A stretch of 64,000 bases of DNA from Pseudomonadota bacterium (GCA_021826035.1 JAKBBE010000006.1:1-64000); one strand, 5' to 3'; counted from the first letter of the stretch, positions 1 through 8,799 are shown. Program-made: numbers and translations. Notes: generated from the sequence alone by a model not told the origin.

Positions 1-1365
1 ATGCATGCCGTCGCCAATAGCATTCATGCGCTCGGCCTGAAATTCGGCATTTATGAGGATGCCGGCTATGCGACCTGCGGGGGCTTTGCAGGGAGCGGCG
101 TCCCGAATGGTGGCGGAGCGCCACATTTCCTGGAAGACGCGCGCCTGTTTGCGTCCTGGGGAGTCGATTATCTCAAACTCGACGGCTGCAACGTCTATGC
201 CGCGAAGGGCGAATCGGCCCTTGCGGCCTATCGGGCGGCATACCGGGCCGAGAGTGAGGCGCTGAAGCAGGTCGGCCGTCCGATTGTGTTTTCCGAATCC
301 GCCCCGGCCTATTTTCAGGGACAGCCCCAATGGTATGACGTCCTCAGTTGGGTGCGCGGCTATGGACAGCTCTGGCGCGAGGGTTCGGACATCGAGATCT
401 TCGATCCTCGCCGGCCGAATCGCTCGCGCTGGGCGAGCGTGATGTGGAATTACGAGTACAACCTGCAGCTCGGCCGATTCCAGAAGCCCGGTAACTGGAA
501 CGATTCAGATTTCATCATCGGTGGCGACCGTGGTCTGACGCTCGCAGAAACACGCAGTCAGCTCGCACTGTGGTCGATGATGTCCGCACCGCTGATCCTC
601 AGCTCAAATCTCAATAGGCTCTCCGCGGCGAGTATCCGCATCCTCGGCAACCGGGCCGTTCTGGCCGTCGATCAGGATCCGCTCGGCCAGATGGCGACGC
701 TGCTGCGCCGCAGTCCGGCCCAGGACGTCCTGATGAAGCCTCTGCGGGGCGGGCGATACGCCGTCGCAGTGCTCAACCGCAGCACGGCGCCCCTGCAAGT
801 GCTGCTGCGTCCGCGCACATTGGGCTTCTCTTCCGGCACCTGCCGCTTCGCGAGCGTCGACCTTTGGACGGGCGCGCGTCGCTCTGGAGCACAGGATCTC
901 GCGGCCCGCATTGGGGCGCACGACACGCAGATCTGGACCATTCAGCCGAGCGCAGCATGCGGTGTCCCGGCGCGTATGGGCGTCATCACGAGAATTCTCC
1001 CGAACGTTGCGCACAATGACCGCACAGCCGAGGCGTATACCCGCTGCCTTGCCGCACCCGGCGCGGTGGACAAGTGCACCGACTCGGCCGCGCAGCGCTG
1101 GCGGGTGCTGCCGAGCGGCGCGTTGCGCTCCGGCGGTCAGTGCCTTGCGCAGGTCGGTCACCGCGCGCGTCTTGGCGCCTGCGTGACGAGTGCTCTGCAG
1201 CGGTGGCGCTACACTCTGCCGGGAAACCTCATCAATCGGAGCACCCATGAGTGTCTGACCGGGCGGGCGTCCGGCGCTCTGACCGTGCAGACCTGCGGGC
1301 ACAACATCGCCTCACAGGTCTGGAGTGTGCCGGCTTCCATGCGTGACCGCCGAGCCGCGCAGTGA
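1..1365 (+). CDS. GH27 alpha-galactosidase / alpha-N-acetylgalactosaminidase, 5' partial, with C-terminal ricin-type lectin domain
   Basis: The reading frame is open at base 1, so the N-terminal part of the barrel, including the usual GWNSW region, lies upstream of the window. The visible 454 residues begin inside a GH27 catalytic domain. GLKFGIYEDAGYATC and the nucleophile strand DYLKLDGCN (about residues 56-64) are clear, followed by PGNWNDSDF and LALWSMMSAPLILSSNL near residues 165-203. After the beta-sandwich, about 130 residues carry QRW/QxW-type repeats (AAQRWRV, LQRWRY, ASQVWSV), typical of a ricin-B carbohydrate-binding fold. The family removes terminal alpha-galactose or alpha-GalNAc. 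Because the downstream genes encode GalNAc catabolism, alpha-GalNAc removal is plausible, but the sequence alone does not separate the two activities. Any signal peptide is outside the window. Confidence 0.88.
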   Translation: MHAVANSIHALGLKFGIYEDAGYATCGGFAGSGVPNGGGAPHFLEDARLFASWGVDYLKLDGCNVYAAKGESALAAYRAAYRAESEALKQVGRPIVFSESAPAYFQGQPQWYDVLSWVRGYGQLWREGSDIEIFDPRRPNRSRWASVMWNYEYNLQLGRFQKPGNWNDSDFIIGGDRGLTLAETRSQLALWSMMSAPLILSSNLNRLSAASIRILGNRAVLAVDQDPLGQMATLLRRSPAQDVLMKPLRGGRYAVAVLNRSTAPLQVLLRPRTLGFSSGTCRFASVDLWTGARRSGAQDLAARIGAHDTQIWTIQPSAACGVPARMGVITRILPNVAHNDRTAEAYTRCLAAPGAVDKCTDSAAQRWRVLPSGALRSGGQCLAQVGHRARLGACVTSALQRWRYTLPGNLINRSTHECLTGRASGALTVQTCGHNIASQVWSVPASMRDRRAAQ

Positions 1366-1504
1366 GGGCGCAGTCGTCCGATTCGAGTGCGGAGCGAGGG
1401 TGTCGTTGCCGGTTACTGCGCTCGAGTGTCGCCAGGAGCCGGCCGACCGACTCCTCGGCGGGCCTCGCTTGCGTGCATCCTCGGCGAACTGACGAGAGGG
1501 GACG

Positions 1505-2779
1505 ATGAACTCAACCCCCACCGGCACCGATCGGCGGGCACTGGCGCTCATGGCTGGGCTCTTCGCTCTGTTCGGCTGCGTGACTTGGCTCAACGGCGTG
1601 CTGATCCCGTTTCTGAAGCTGGTGTGTCAGCTCGATACCTTCGAGGCGCTCCTGGTCGCATTCGCGTTCTACATCGCCTATTTCGTCATGGCACTTCCTT
1701 CGGCCCGGGTTCTGGCGATCACCGGATACAAGCGAGGCATGGCGCTCGGTTTGGCGGTGATGGCGGTCGGTACTGCGCTCTTCGTGCCGGCGGCGCTGCT
1801 GCGCTCCTACGGTCTCTTTCTGACGGGACTGTTCGTGCAGGGCACGGGACTGTGCCTGCTGCAGACGGCCGCGAATCCCTACGTGATCATTCTCGGACCG
1901 CACGAGAGCGCGGCGCGCCGAGTGTCCATCATGGGCGTATGCAACAAGCTTGCAGGCGTGATCAGCCCGATGCTGCTCGGTGCGCTGGTATTCGCCGGAT
2001 TCGGTCAGTTGCAGAAGGCCGGGCGGACAACGCTGGGTGGCGCTGAACTTGGGCAGCTGGCACACCGGCTCATTCCCCCCTACCTGGGCTTGGCCGTGGG
2101 GCTGCTGATTCTGGCGTACCTGATCGCACGATGCGGCCTGCCCGAACCGCAGGAGCCGGCGGCAGAGCTCGACCAGAGCGAGCGCCGACATGGTTTTCGC
2201 TGGTCGCACCATCCGCTGCTGCTGTTTGGCTTCTGGGCGTTGTTCTTCGAGATGGCCGTGGAGGTCATTGCCGGGGACACCATCGTTCTTTACGGACAGG
2301 CACTGCACTTTCCGATCCAGACTGCGCGATTTTTCGCGAGCCTGACGCTCGGAGCGATGGTGGTCGGGTATCTGCTCGGCATCGTGCTGGTGCCAAAGCG
2401 GATCAGTCAGGAGCGCGCGCTCGCCTGGTCGGCGGCACTCGGGATCGTACTGACCATCGGCATCACTCTCACGCATGGCATGCCGAGCATCCTGTTCGTC
2501 GCCTCGCTCGGATTCGCCAACGCAGTCCTTTGGCCGGCAATTTTCCCGATCGCGCTGACCGGTCTCAGCGAGCACACCAAGACCGGTGCGGCGATCATGA
2601 TCATGGCCATCATCGGTGGCGCCGTGGTGCCGCCGGCGTATGGTCTGCTCGCGCGCGTCATCGGCAATCAACTGGCGTATATTTCGCTCGTGCCTATGTA
2701 TGCAGTCATTCTGGGCTACGCGCTGTTTGCGCAGAAGCGCATCAGCACGAGCCGCGCACGGATTGGAGCGCTCTCATGA
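1505..2779 (+). CDS. agaP: MFS sugar permease, probable N-acetylgalactosamine/hexosamine transporter (NagP/AgaP/FucP-like)
   Basis: A 424-residue inner-membrane protein with about 12 hydrophobic helices. It resembles the FucP/NagP branch of the major facilitator family: an early GCVTWLNGVLIPFLK segment, then GTGLCLLQTAANPYV in helix 4-5 and NAVLWPAIFPIALTGL in the second half. These symporters import free sugars by proton coupling, which fits a pathway that phosphorylates the sugar inside the cell by a kinase rather than a PTS. The start at 1505 is preceded by a purine-rich GAGAGGGG. The stop overlaps the next gene by ATGA, so the two are translationally coupled. GalNAc specificity is inferred only from the neighbours (AgaS, AgaA, AgaZ); GlcNAc or another hexose remains possible. 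Confidence 0.82.
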   Translation: MNSTPTGTDRRALALMAGLFALFGCVTWLNGVLIPFLKLVCQLDTFEALLVAFAFYIAYFVMALPSARVLAITGYKRGMALGLAVMAVGTALFVPAALLRSYGLFLTGLFVQGTGLCLLQTAANPYVIILGPHESAARRVSIMGVCNKLAGVISPMLLGALVFAGFGQLQKAGRTTLGGAELGQLAHRLIPPYLGLAVGLLILAYLIARCGLPEPQEPAAELDQSERRHGFRWSHHPLLLFGFWALFFEMAVEVIAGDTIVLYGQALHFPIQTARFFASLTLGAMVVGYLLGIVLVPKRISQERALAWSAALGIVLTIGITLTHGMPSILFVASLGFANAVLWPAIFPIALTGLSEHTKTGAAIMIMAIIGGAVVPPAYGLLARVIGNQLAYISLVPMYAVILGYALFAQKRISTSRARIGALS

Positions 2780-3729
2780 GTCCGCAAATACGACGAGATC
2801 CAAACGGACCTGCACCGGCCACTAGGGAGGATGCAGGCGAGCGAGTGGCGCGTGGCGATCTGCTCGATCGAATCCGCGCCGACATCGGTCATCTGTCCAA
2901 GGCGTTTGGCCGAATCGGCAGCTACCTGGTCGCCGATCCGGATTCGTTCATGCATGCGCCGCTGCGCACGATTGCGGCCGGGGCTGGTGTCAGCGAGCCG
3001 AGCATTGTGCGCTACTGCAAGCACTACGGCTGCAAGGGCGTTCCCGAGTTTCGTATCGAGCTCGCTAAAGCGTTGGCGCGCGAACTGCCCGATTTCCGCC
3101 TCAATCTGATTGCGCCCAGCGTCTCGGATCGAGAGCAGGTCAACGTCAACAAGAAGCGATCAATCGCGCGGTACGCTGCCGGGCTGATTGAGCGGGAGCG
3201 CTCGATCATCATCGACTCCGGTTCGACGTTGCGTATGTTCGCGACCCAGCTGGGCGAGACCCGCGGTCTCTCGATTCTCACTGCGGATCTCGAGGTGGTG
3301 AACTTGCTGCGTCATTACAAGCAGCATGAGGTCATCGTTCCGGCCGGAACGGTCCGTTACGACACGATGGCAATCGGTGGCCGGTTCCTCGAACGATTCC
3401 TGACCGAGCTTCATTTCGACACGTTTTTTCTCGGCGCAGATGCCATCGATCTGCGTCTTGGCTTGAGTACGTTCAACGAGGAGGAGGCGCAGAAGAATGC
3501 GGCCATGATTCGTGCCAGTGACCGAGTCGTGGTGCTCGCGGATTCCTCGAAATTCGGCACACCGAGCCTGCATCGAATTTGTGACATCCGCAAAGTGCAC
3601 ATGATTGTGACGGACACTGACGCAGATCCTGCCGCGGTGGAACAGATCGAAGAGCTTGGGGTCGCGGTGCATTGTGTCGATCCGCGGACCGCAACCCGAG
3701 CCACGGGGCGGCGCAAGGCGCGTAGATAG
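2776..3729 (+). CDS. Chimeric transcriptional regulator: RpiR-type HTH fused to DeoR-type sugar-phosphate sensor
   Basis: A 317-residue cytoplasmic regulator. Residues about 30-105 form an RpiR/MurR-type HTH (RTIAAGAGVSEPSIVRYCK followed by GCKGVPEFRIELAKAL). Residues about 125-300 are instead a DeoR C-terminal effector domain: KRSIARYAAGLI, IIIDSGSTLRMFA, FFLGADAIDLRLGLSTFNEE, VVLADSSKFG and IVTD. RpiR proteins normally end in an SIS domain and DeoR proteins normally begin with their own wHTH, so this is a domain swap. It probably controls the amino-sugar genes around it by sensing a sugar phosphate such as GalNAc-6-P or tagatose-6-P, in the role AgaR has elsewhere. It starts inside the permease stop (ATGA), so it is co-transcribed with it. 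A much longer upstream extension is open but is only a shadow of the permease. Confidence 0.87.
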   Translation: MSPQIRRDPNGPAPATREDAGERVARGDLLDRIRADIGHLSKAFGRIGSYLVADPDSFMHAPLRTIAAGAGVSEPSIVRYCKHYGCKGVPEFRIELAKALARELPDFRLNLIAPSVSDREQVNVNKKRSIARYAAGLIERERSIIIDSGSTLRMFATQLGETRGLSILTADLEVVNLLRHYKQHEVIVPAGTVRYDTMAIGGRFLERFLTELHFDTFFLGADAIDLRLGLSTFNEEEAQKNAAMIRASDRVVVLADSSKFGTPSLHRICDIRKVHMIVTDTDADPAAVEQIEELGVAVHCVDPRTATRATGRRKARR

Positions 3730-3748
3730 GACGGGAGAGGATCAGAGC

Positions 3749-5776
3749 ATGTCCCAAGGCAGGCAGGGTGGGCCGATTGCGGCGTCCTCGGGTGATTCCC
3801 AGACGTACCGAGAGATCCTGCATCAACCGGCCGTCTGGCGAGCGGTGAGCCGCGAGATCGCGGTCATGGCGGCCGAGGCTCGTCAGTGGGTGCACGCGGG
3901 GCGGTTCGAGGAAGTGTGGTTTTGCGGCGCGGGTACTTCGGCGTTCATCGGGGAGTCGCTCAGCGTCTATCTGAATGAGCACCAATCTGCGGTGCGCTAT
4001 GTTCCGGTGCCGACGACGGAACTCGTGGCGTATCCGCAGCGTCTGCTGCGTCGAGGTACGCGCCGACTGGTGGTGTCCTTCGGACGCAGTGGAGATAGTC
4101 CCGAGAGCGTCGCAACCCTGGCGCTGCTCGAACGTGCCGATGCCGCCGGCTTGCACATCACATGCAATGCTCACGGTGCGCTGGCGCGCGCTGAGGGTTC
4201 CCGGCAACGCGCGATTGTGCTGCCGGATGAGACCCACGATGCGGGTTTCGCGATGACATCGAGCTACAGCACGATGCTGCTGTACGCGCTTGCCGTATTC
4301 GATGAGGTGCCGATCGATGCGCTCGAGGGGCGCATGAACGCGCTCGCGGATGCCGCCGACGGACTGATTGAAGCGGTTGCGCCGCTGGCGAGCGACCTTG
4401 CGCCCCCGCAACGGGTGGCATTTCTCGGCGGCGGAGAGTTGCGCGGCGCCGCGCATGAGTGTGCGCTGAAGGTGCTGGAATTGACCGCCGGCCAGGTCGC
4501 CTCGTTCTGGGAGTCCCCGCTGGGTTTTCGACATGGCCCGAAATCACTGGTGAATGGCGGCACCCAGGTCGTTGCGCTGTTGTCCTCGGACGCGGACGCG
4601 CGGCGCTACGATGCCGATGTCGTCGATGAATTGCGCAGCCAGTATGCAGCGGACCAGGTGCTGACGGTCGGGGTGGCGCACGCCGATGCAGACCTTGCGT
4701 TCACTGAAGTGCCGCGCGGCTGGAACATTCCGCTCTACGTGCTACCGGCGCAGTTGCTGGCGGTGGCGTGGTCGCAGAAGTTGGGCTTGAACGTGGACAA
4801 TCCGTTTCCCGGTGGCAATTTGTCCCGGGTCGTGCAGGGAGTGCGGCTGTATCCGCCGCCCGCTCCGAAGGCCCGGCTGTTCGGGGGCATGGACGTCGGC
4901 GGCAGCAAGATCGAGACGTGCCTGTTCGATGAGCAGTTCCGGCCGTTGCAGCGGCGTCGGGTCGATACCGCCTGTTCGAACTACGAGGAATTGCTCGGAT
5001 GCATCGCCGAGGAGGTCCGATGGCTCGAATCTCAGGCCCAGGCGCCGGTGGATCTCGGGATCGGATTGCCCGGCCTGGTCGATTATCACAGTGGTCGGTC
5101 GCTCACCTCGAATCTGCCGGCGACCGGCCGGCCGTTGCGTGAGGATCTGGTCGAGCGGCTCGGGCGCACCGTAGTGATTGCCAATGACTGCAAGTGTTTT
5201 GCGCTGTCTGAGGCCAATGGCGGAGCAGGCGAGGATGCGGAAACCGTCCTCGGTCTGATCATCGGCACCGGGGTCGGCGGCGGCGTGGTCCACCGCGGAC
5301 GGCTCGTGCTCGGCCACAACGATCTGCCCGGTGAGCTCGGTCACTTGGGTATTCCGGGGCGGTTCGTGCGGGAGTGGAATCTGCCGCTGCTCGCCTGCGG
5401 GTGCGGGCGTGTCGGGTGTTACGAGACGCTGGTTTCCGGTCCGGGTCTGGTGCGACTGGCAAGTCGTCACGGTGGGCCGGAATGCTCACCGGCACAGATC
5501 GCCGAGCGGGCTCGTGCGGGCGATGAGGCCATGGGTGTTGCGATGCGCGAGTGGGCCACTCTGCTGGCGGAACTGATCTATACCGCCCAGTGCACCATCG
5601 ACATGGACTGTGTCGTGCTCGGGGGCGGGCTGTCGAGAATTCCCGGCGTGGCAGAGATGCTGGCCGAGGCATTTCGCGAGCAACGCATGGCGGGTCGGGA
5701 AGTGCAGTTTCGCGTCGCTCGCTTCGGCGATGCGAGTGGCACCCGCGGCGCAGCCATGCTGCTGATTCAGTCGTGA
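3749..5776 (+). CDS. Fused galactosamine-6-phosphate deaminase/isomerase (AgaS, SIS) and ROK-family amino-sugar kinase (AgaK-like)
   Basis: A 675-residue bifunctional protein. The N-terminal half (about 1-375) has two SIS domains of the AgaS/GlmS-isomerase type: VWFCGAGTSAFIGES, VVSFGRSGDSPESV, FLGGGELRGAAHECALK and ESPLGFRHGPKSLV. The C-terminal half (about 380-675) is a ROK sugar kinase with the phosphate loop GGMDVGGSKIET, catalytic LGHNDLPGELGHLGI and the zinc motif CGCGRVGCYET. The kinase would make GalNAc-6-P. After deacetylation by AgaA, the SIS half would convert galactosamine-6-P to tagatose-6-P and ammonia. The start at 3749 has GGGAGAGG about 8 bases upstream. A longer open frame upstream overlaps the regulator and is not used. 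The kinase and deaminase are usually separate genes. The fusion joins steps one and three of the pathway. Confidence 0.88.
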   Translation: MSQGRQGGPIAASSGDSQTYREILHQPAVWRAVSREIAVMAAEARQWVHAGRFEEVWFCGAGTSAFIGESLSVYLNEHQSAVRYVPVPTTELVAYPQRLLRRGTRRLVVSFGRSGDSPESVATLALLERADAAGLHITCNAHGALARAEGSRQRAIVLPDETHDAGFAMTSSYSTMLLYALAVFDEVPIDALEGRMNALADAADGLIEAVAPLASDLAPPQRVAFLGGGELRGAAHECALKVLELTAGQVASFWESPLGFRHGPKSLVNGGTQVVALLSSDADARRYDADVVDELRSQYAADQVLTVGVAHADADLAFTEVPRGWNIPLYVLPAQLLAVAWSQKLGLNVDNPFPGGNLSRVVQGVRLYPPPAPKARLFGGMDVGGSKIETCLFDEQFRPLQRRRVDTACSNYEELLGCIAEEVRWLESQAQAPVDLGIGLPGLVDYHSGRSLTSNLPATGRPLREDLVERLGRTVVIANDCKCFALSEANGGAGEDAETVLGLIIGTGVGGGVVHRGRLVLGHNDLPGELGHLGIPGRFVREWNLPLLACGCGRVGCYETLVSGPGLVRLASRHGGPECSPAQIAERARAGDEAMGVAMREWATLLAELIYTAQCTIDMDCVVLGGGLSRIPGVAEMLAEAFREQRMAGREVQFRVARFGDASGTRGAAMLLIQS

Positions 5777-5794
5777 GCACGTTGGACACACCGC

Positions 5795-7072
5795 ATGATT
5801 CGCAGACTTTCTGATCTGATCGCGCGCAATCGAGCCGGGAGCCGTGAGGTCGTGCCGTCCGTGTGCACGACGCAGCCCGAAGCGCTGAGCGCCTCTTTGC
5901 TCCTCGCGCGTGAGCAGCGAGCGTTATTGCTCGTCGAGGCGACGAGCAACCAGGTCAATCAGTTCGGTGGTTACACCGGCATGACCCCGGCGGATTTCCG
6001 TCAGCGCGTTGACGCAATGGCGCAACGGCTCGAGGTCGATCCCGGGCAGATCGTGCTCGGGGGCGATCACCTTGGGCCGCAGGTGTGGCGGCGCGATGGC
6101 GCCGCGGCGGCCATGAGCGCTGCCCGCGATATGGTTCGCGCCTACGTACAGGCCGGCTTTCGCAAGATCCACCTCGACTGTTCGGAAGCCTGTGCGGGGG
6201 ATCCGCAGCCGCTTGCACAGGCTCTGTGCGCGGAGCGCGCCGCGCAGCTCGCGGCAGAGTGCGAGGCGGCGGCTCCAAATCCGAGCTCGCTGGCCTATGT
6301 GATCGGCACCGAGGTGCCTCGGCCGGGTGGCGCACTCGAAGAGGAAGAGGTGCTGCGCCCCACGCGGCCACAAGACGCCCGAGAGGTCATCGAACTGCAC
6401 CGGGAGGCCTTTGCACGCATCGCTCCGGCGGCGTGGGAGCGAGTGGTGGCGCTGGTGGTGCAGCCGGGAGTGGAGTTCTCTCCACAGCATGTGGTGCACT
6501 ACGATCCGGCGCAGGTGGGCGCGCTCGAGACGGCGCTGCACGGGCAGGCGCAGATGTGCTTCGAGGCGCACTCGACGGACTATCAACGCCCCGGCGCGCT
6601 GGCCGCGATCGCAGCGAAGCATTTCGCGATCCTGAAGGTCGGTCCGGGACTGACGGATGCGTTCCGCAGCGCGCTGTACCGGCTCGACGGACTGGCGACA
6701 GACGGCGAGTCGCTCGGCCGACCGGGTGACCTGGCGCAGGCGCTCGAGCGACTGATGGTCGCCGACGATCGCCATTGGCGCGAGCATTACCGCGGTGCGG
6801 CGCCAGAGTTGAGGCGGCTGCGTCACCACAGCTACGCGGACCGCATCCGCTATTACTGGCCCCAGCCGGCGGCTCAACAGGCCGTTGCGGCGCTCTATGC
6901 GCGCATCGACGCGGCGGGTGGGCCCCGATACGTGCTCAGAGATCTCTTCACGGATTCGGTGCTCGAGCGTGCCGAGGCACTTGCGGCGGTGGCGGGCGGT
7001 CCAGCTCGCGCTCTGGTGCTCTCGAGCATTCAGGATGCCTTGATGCCGTACTTCCGGACGCGCGACTTGTGA
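5795..7072 (+). CDS. agaZ: AgaZ/KbaZ/GatZ family D-tagatose-bisphosphate aldolase non-catalytic subunit-like protein
   Basis: A 425-residue TIM-barrel protein of the GatZ/KbaZ/AgaZ family, full length. Diagnostic segments are VCTTQPEALSASL near the N-terminus, LLVEATSNQVNQFGGYTGMT, ILGGDHLGPQVWR, KIHLDCSEAC, AYVIGTEVPRPGG, FEAHSTDYQ and LKVGPGLTDAFR. In E. coli these proteins stabilise the class II tagatose-1,6-bisphosphate aldolase (GatY/KbaY). In some other proteobacteria AgaZ is found without a Y partner and has been proposed to act on tagatose-6-P itself. No GatY/KbaY or PfkB-type kinase is seen here. The gene starts 18 bases after the fused kinase gene and its stop overlaps the deacetylase start, so it is inside the operon. 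The Shine-Dalgarno is weak, consistent with coupling. Confidence 0.88.
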   Translation: MIRRLSDLIARNRAGSREVVPSVCTTQPEALSASLLLAREQRALLLVEATSNQVNQFGGYTGMTPADFRQRVDAMAQRLEVDPGQIVLGGDHLGPQVWRRDGAAAAMSAARDMVRAYVQAGFRKIHLDCSEACAGDPQPLAQALCAERAAQLAAECEAAAPNPSSLAYVIGTEVPRPGGALEEEEVLRPTRPQDAREVIELHREAFARIAPAAWERVVALVVQPGVEFSPQHVVHYDPAQVGALETALHGQAQMCFEAHSTDYQRPGALAAIAAKHFAILKVGPGLTDAFRSALYRLDGLATDGESLGRPGDLAQALERLMVADDRHWREHYRGAAPELRRLRHHSYADRIRYYWPQPAAQQAVAALYARIDAAGGPRYVLRDLFTDSVLERAEALAAVAGGPARALVLSSIQDALMPYFRTRDL

Positions 7073-8286
7073 GCGTGAATCGAGTGCCGCATCACCTCGG
7101 TGCGCCGCCTGCAGCCGGGGCGTGGTGGCTGCATCCGACATCGTGCTTCGACGGCGAACAGATCCGCCGCGATACGGCGCTGCGCATCGTAGATGGCCGG
7201 ATCGAGGCGCTGGCGCCGGCGGGCGAGGTCGGCCGGGACGGCCTGCCCGTCTGGCGCTGCGAATCCCTCGCCTGTCCGGCCTTCGTCGATCTGCAGGTCA
7301 ATGGGGGCGGTGGAGTCCTGTTTACCCAGAATCCCACGCCCGAAGCGCTCGCGGCGATTGCGGACGCTCACCGCCTCGGAGGGACCGGCACTTGGTTGCC
7401 TACGCTCATCACGAGCACCCCTGAGGTCATGGAGCGGGCGGTGGACGCCGTGCTCGCCGTTTACGGCCGTTGCGGCGTCGCCGGTATGCATATCGAGGGG
7501 CCGCATATCGCCCCGGAGTATCGCGGCGCACACGCCCTCGAGCTGATCCGACCCTTCAGCGACCATACGCTCGGGCTGCTGCGCCGCCTGCGCGCGCACT
7601 CCGTTCCGGTACTGCTCACGTTGGCGCCGGAACGCCTGCCGGACGGCGTACTGGCGCGACTCGTGGACATGGGCGTGCGCGTCGCAATCGGGCACAGTGG
7701 AGCCACCGAGCAACAGACGCGTGCAGCCCTGGCCGACGGCGCGAGTCTGTTCACGCATCTCTTCAATGGGATGCCGCCGCTGCAGACCAAGAAGGTCGGG
7801 ATGACCGGGGTGGCTTTGGATAGCGCCGCCTGGTGCGGCGTGATCGCCGATGGCTACCATGTCGATGACACGATGGTGAGGCTCGCGGTGCGCGCCAAAC
7901 GCGAACCGAATACGCTGTTCGCGGTCACCGATGCCATGCCCACAGTCCACGGACCGGCGCATTTCGAGCTGTACGGTGCGACGATTCGGGTCCGCGACGG
8001 CCGATTGATCGACGCCAGGGGATCCCTCGCCGGTGTTCACATCGACATGGTGGGCGTGCTGCAGCGCCTGGTGCAGCGGGTCGAGCTGCCGCTCGAGTGT
8101 GCGCTGGCCATGGTCACCTCCATTCCGGCCCGCGCTGCCGGAATTCATCCGGAGCATGGTTGTCTGCGGCCGAACGCCCGCGCCGATATTGCGCTGCTCG
8201 ACCCGGACCATCTCGCCTTGAACTCACTGCTGATCGGCGGGGCTCACCGCGAACCTGCAGGAGCACACCCACTCGCGACGCCCTGA
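7069..8286 (+). CDS. agaA: N-acetylgalactosamine-6-phosphate (or N-acetylglucosamine-6-phosphate) deacetylase
   Basis: A 405-residue amidohydrolase of the NagA/AgaA family. Visible landmarks are PAFVDLQVNGGGGV, GTWLPTLITS, GMHIEGPHIAPEYRGAH (metal Glu), IGHSGATEQQTRAAL, SLFTHLFNGMPPLQ, GVIADGYHVDD and FAVTDAMPT (catalytic Asp). It removes acetate from the 6-phosphorylated N-acetyl hexosamine in the cytoplasm. The GTG at 7069 overlaps the AgaZ stop as GTGA and was chosen as start; a GTG at 7075 is an alternative. AgaA and NagA cannot be separated from sequence alone. The AgaS/AgaZ context argues for the galactosamine branch. It is the last gene of the rightward catabolic run before a 513-base gap. 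Confidence 0.88.
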   Translation: MSVNRVPHHLGAPPAAGAWWLHPTSCFDGEQIRRDTALRIVDGRIEALAPAGEVGRDGLPVWRCESLACPAFVDLQVNGGGGVLFTQNPTPEALAAIADAHRLGGTGTWLPTLITSTPEVMERAVDAVLAVYGRCGVAGMHIEGPHIAPEYRGAHALELIRPFSDHTLGLLRRLRAHSVPVLLTLAPERLPDGVLARLVDMGVRVAIGHSGATEQQTRAALADGASLFTHLFNGMPPLQTKKVGMTGVALDSAAWCGVIADGYHVDDTMVRLAVRAKREPNTLFAVTDAMPTVHGPAHFELYGATIRVRDGRLIDARGSLAGVHIDMVGVLQRLVQRVELPLECALAMVTSIPARAAGIHPEHGCLRPNARADIALLDPDHLALNSLLIGGAHREPAGAHPLATP

Positions 8287-8313
8287 ATTTCCGCGCGGCT
8301 CCCCACGTGGAAT

Positions 8314-8331
8314 GAAAGTAAATTACATTTC
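8314..8331. promoter_or_regulatory. Imperfect dyad, candidate operator downstream of the deacetylase gene
   Basis: GAAAGTAAATTACATTTC is an 18-base AT-rich imperfect palindrome 28 bases after the deacetylase stop. The preceding bases give ATGAAAGT, and the same octamer occurs inverted at 8633-8640 within the receptor promoter. It could be bound by the chimeric regulator encoded at 2776-3729. This is inference from repetition only. Confidence 0.3.
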
Positions 8332-8626
8332 GGAGTCTGCTGTAGCGTGAGTGCAACAAATGCAGCGCTACCACGGCAGGTGCCGCAACCGCTTGGAGCT
8401 CACGTTGAGCCCATATTCCGATCGGGCAGGCTCGGAATTCGGCGCGGACACTAAAAAGCACACTAATTCGCGCACCTGAGGAGCCGTTGATGGCCTGCGT
8501 CGGGGTGCGCTTGCGCCAGGTCCTCGCCCCGGAACGCCCCAAGCGCTCGCCAGGTCAGCGCCATTGCAATCCGTATGCGGCCCACAACGATGGGACCCCG
8601 ATGCGCCCTGGCTTGATGCAAAAATC

Positions 8627-8655
8627 TTGTAAACTTTCATCGAGTATCATATAAC
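8627..8655 (+). promoter_or_regulatory. Sigma70-like promoter for the TonB-dependent receptor
   Basis: TTGTAA at 8627-8632 and TATAAC at 8650-8655 are separated by 17 bases, in an AT-rich island upstream of the receptor gene. The -35 and spacer overlap CTTGTAAACTTTCAT, whose reverse complement shares ATGAAAGT with the dyad near 8314. That is a natural position for repressor binding. Confidence 0.5.
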
Positions 8656-8799
8656 TACAATTAATGTGGCGCGCTGATCATCGCGAAACAAGCCCTGCAT
8701 GAGCGCGGTGAGCGCGGTCAGCGGCGCAGATACCGATTCAATGCGGCACGGGACGACGGGCCGCGCACGTCTGTCAAATAACTATTGGGGAGTACTGTT

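Larger units (their letters stand above)
8287..8799 (+). other. Intergenic region with the receptor promoter and long leader
   Basis: There is no convincing gene here. AT-rich patches at 8311-8335 and 8620-8665 stand out from the GC-rich surroundings and hold a candidate operator half-site pair and a sigma70-like promoter (separate entries). From the predicted transcription start near 8662 to the GTG of the receptor there is a leader of about 135 bases with no recognised riboswitch. Confidence 0.6.

Noticed and set aside
604..1302. Long minus-strand frame across the GH27 gene
   Set aside because: Antisense shadow of a clear GH27/ricin domain gene; Arg-rich with no motif.
1511..2671. 386-residue minus-strand frame over the permease
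   Set aside because: His/Arg/Gln-rich antisense product of a GC-rich membrane-protein gene, no ribosome-binding site.
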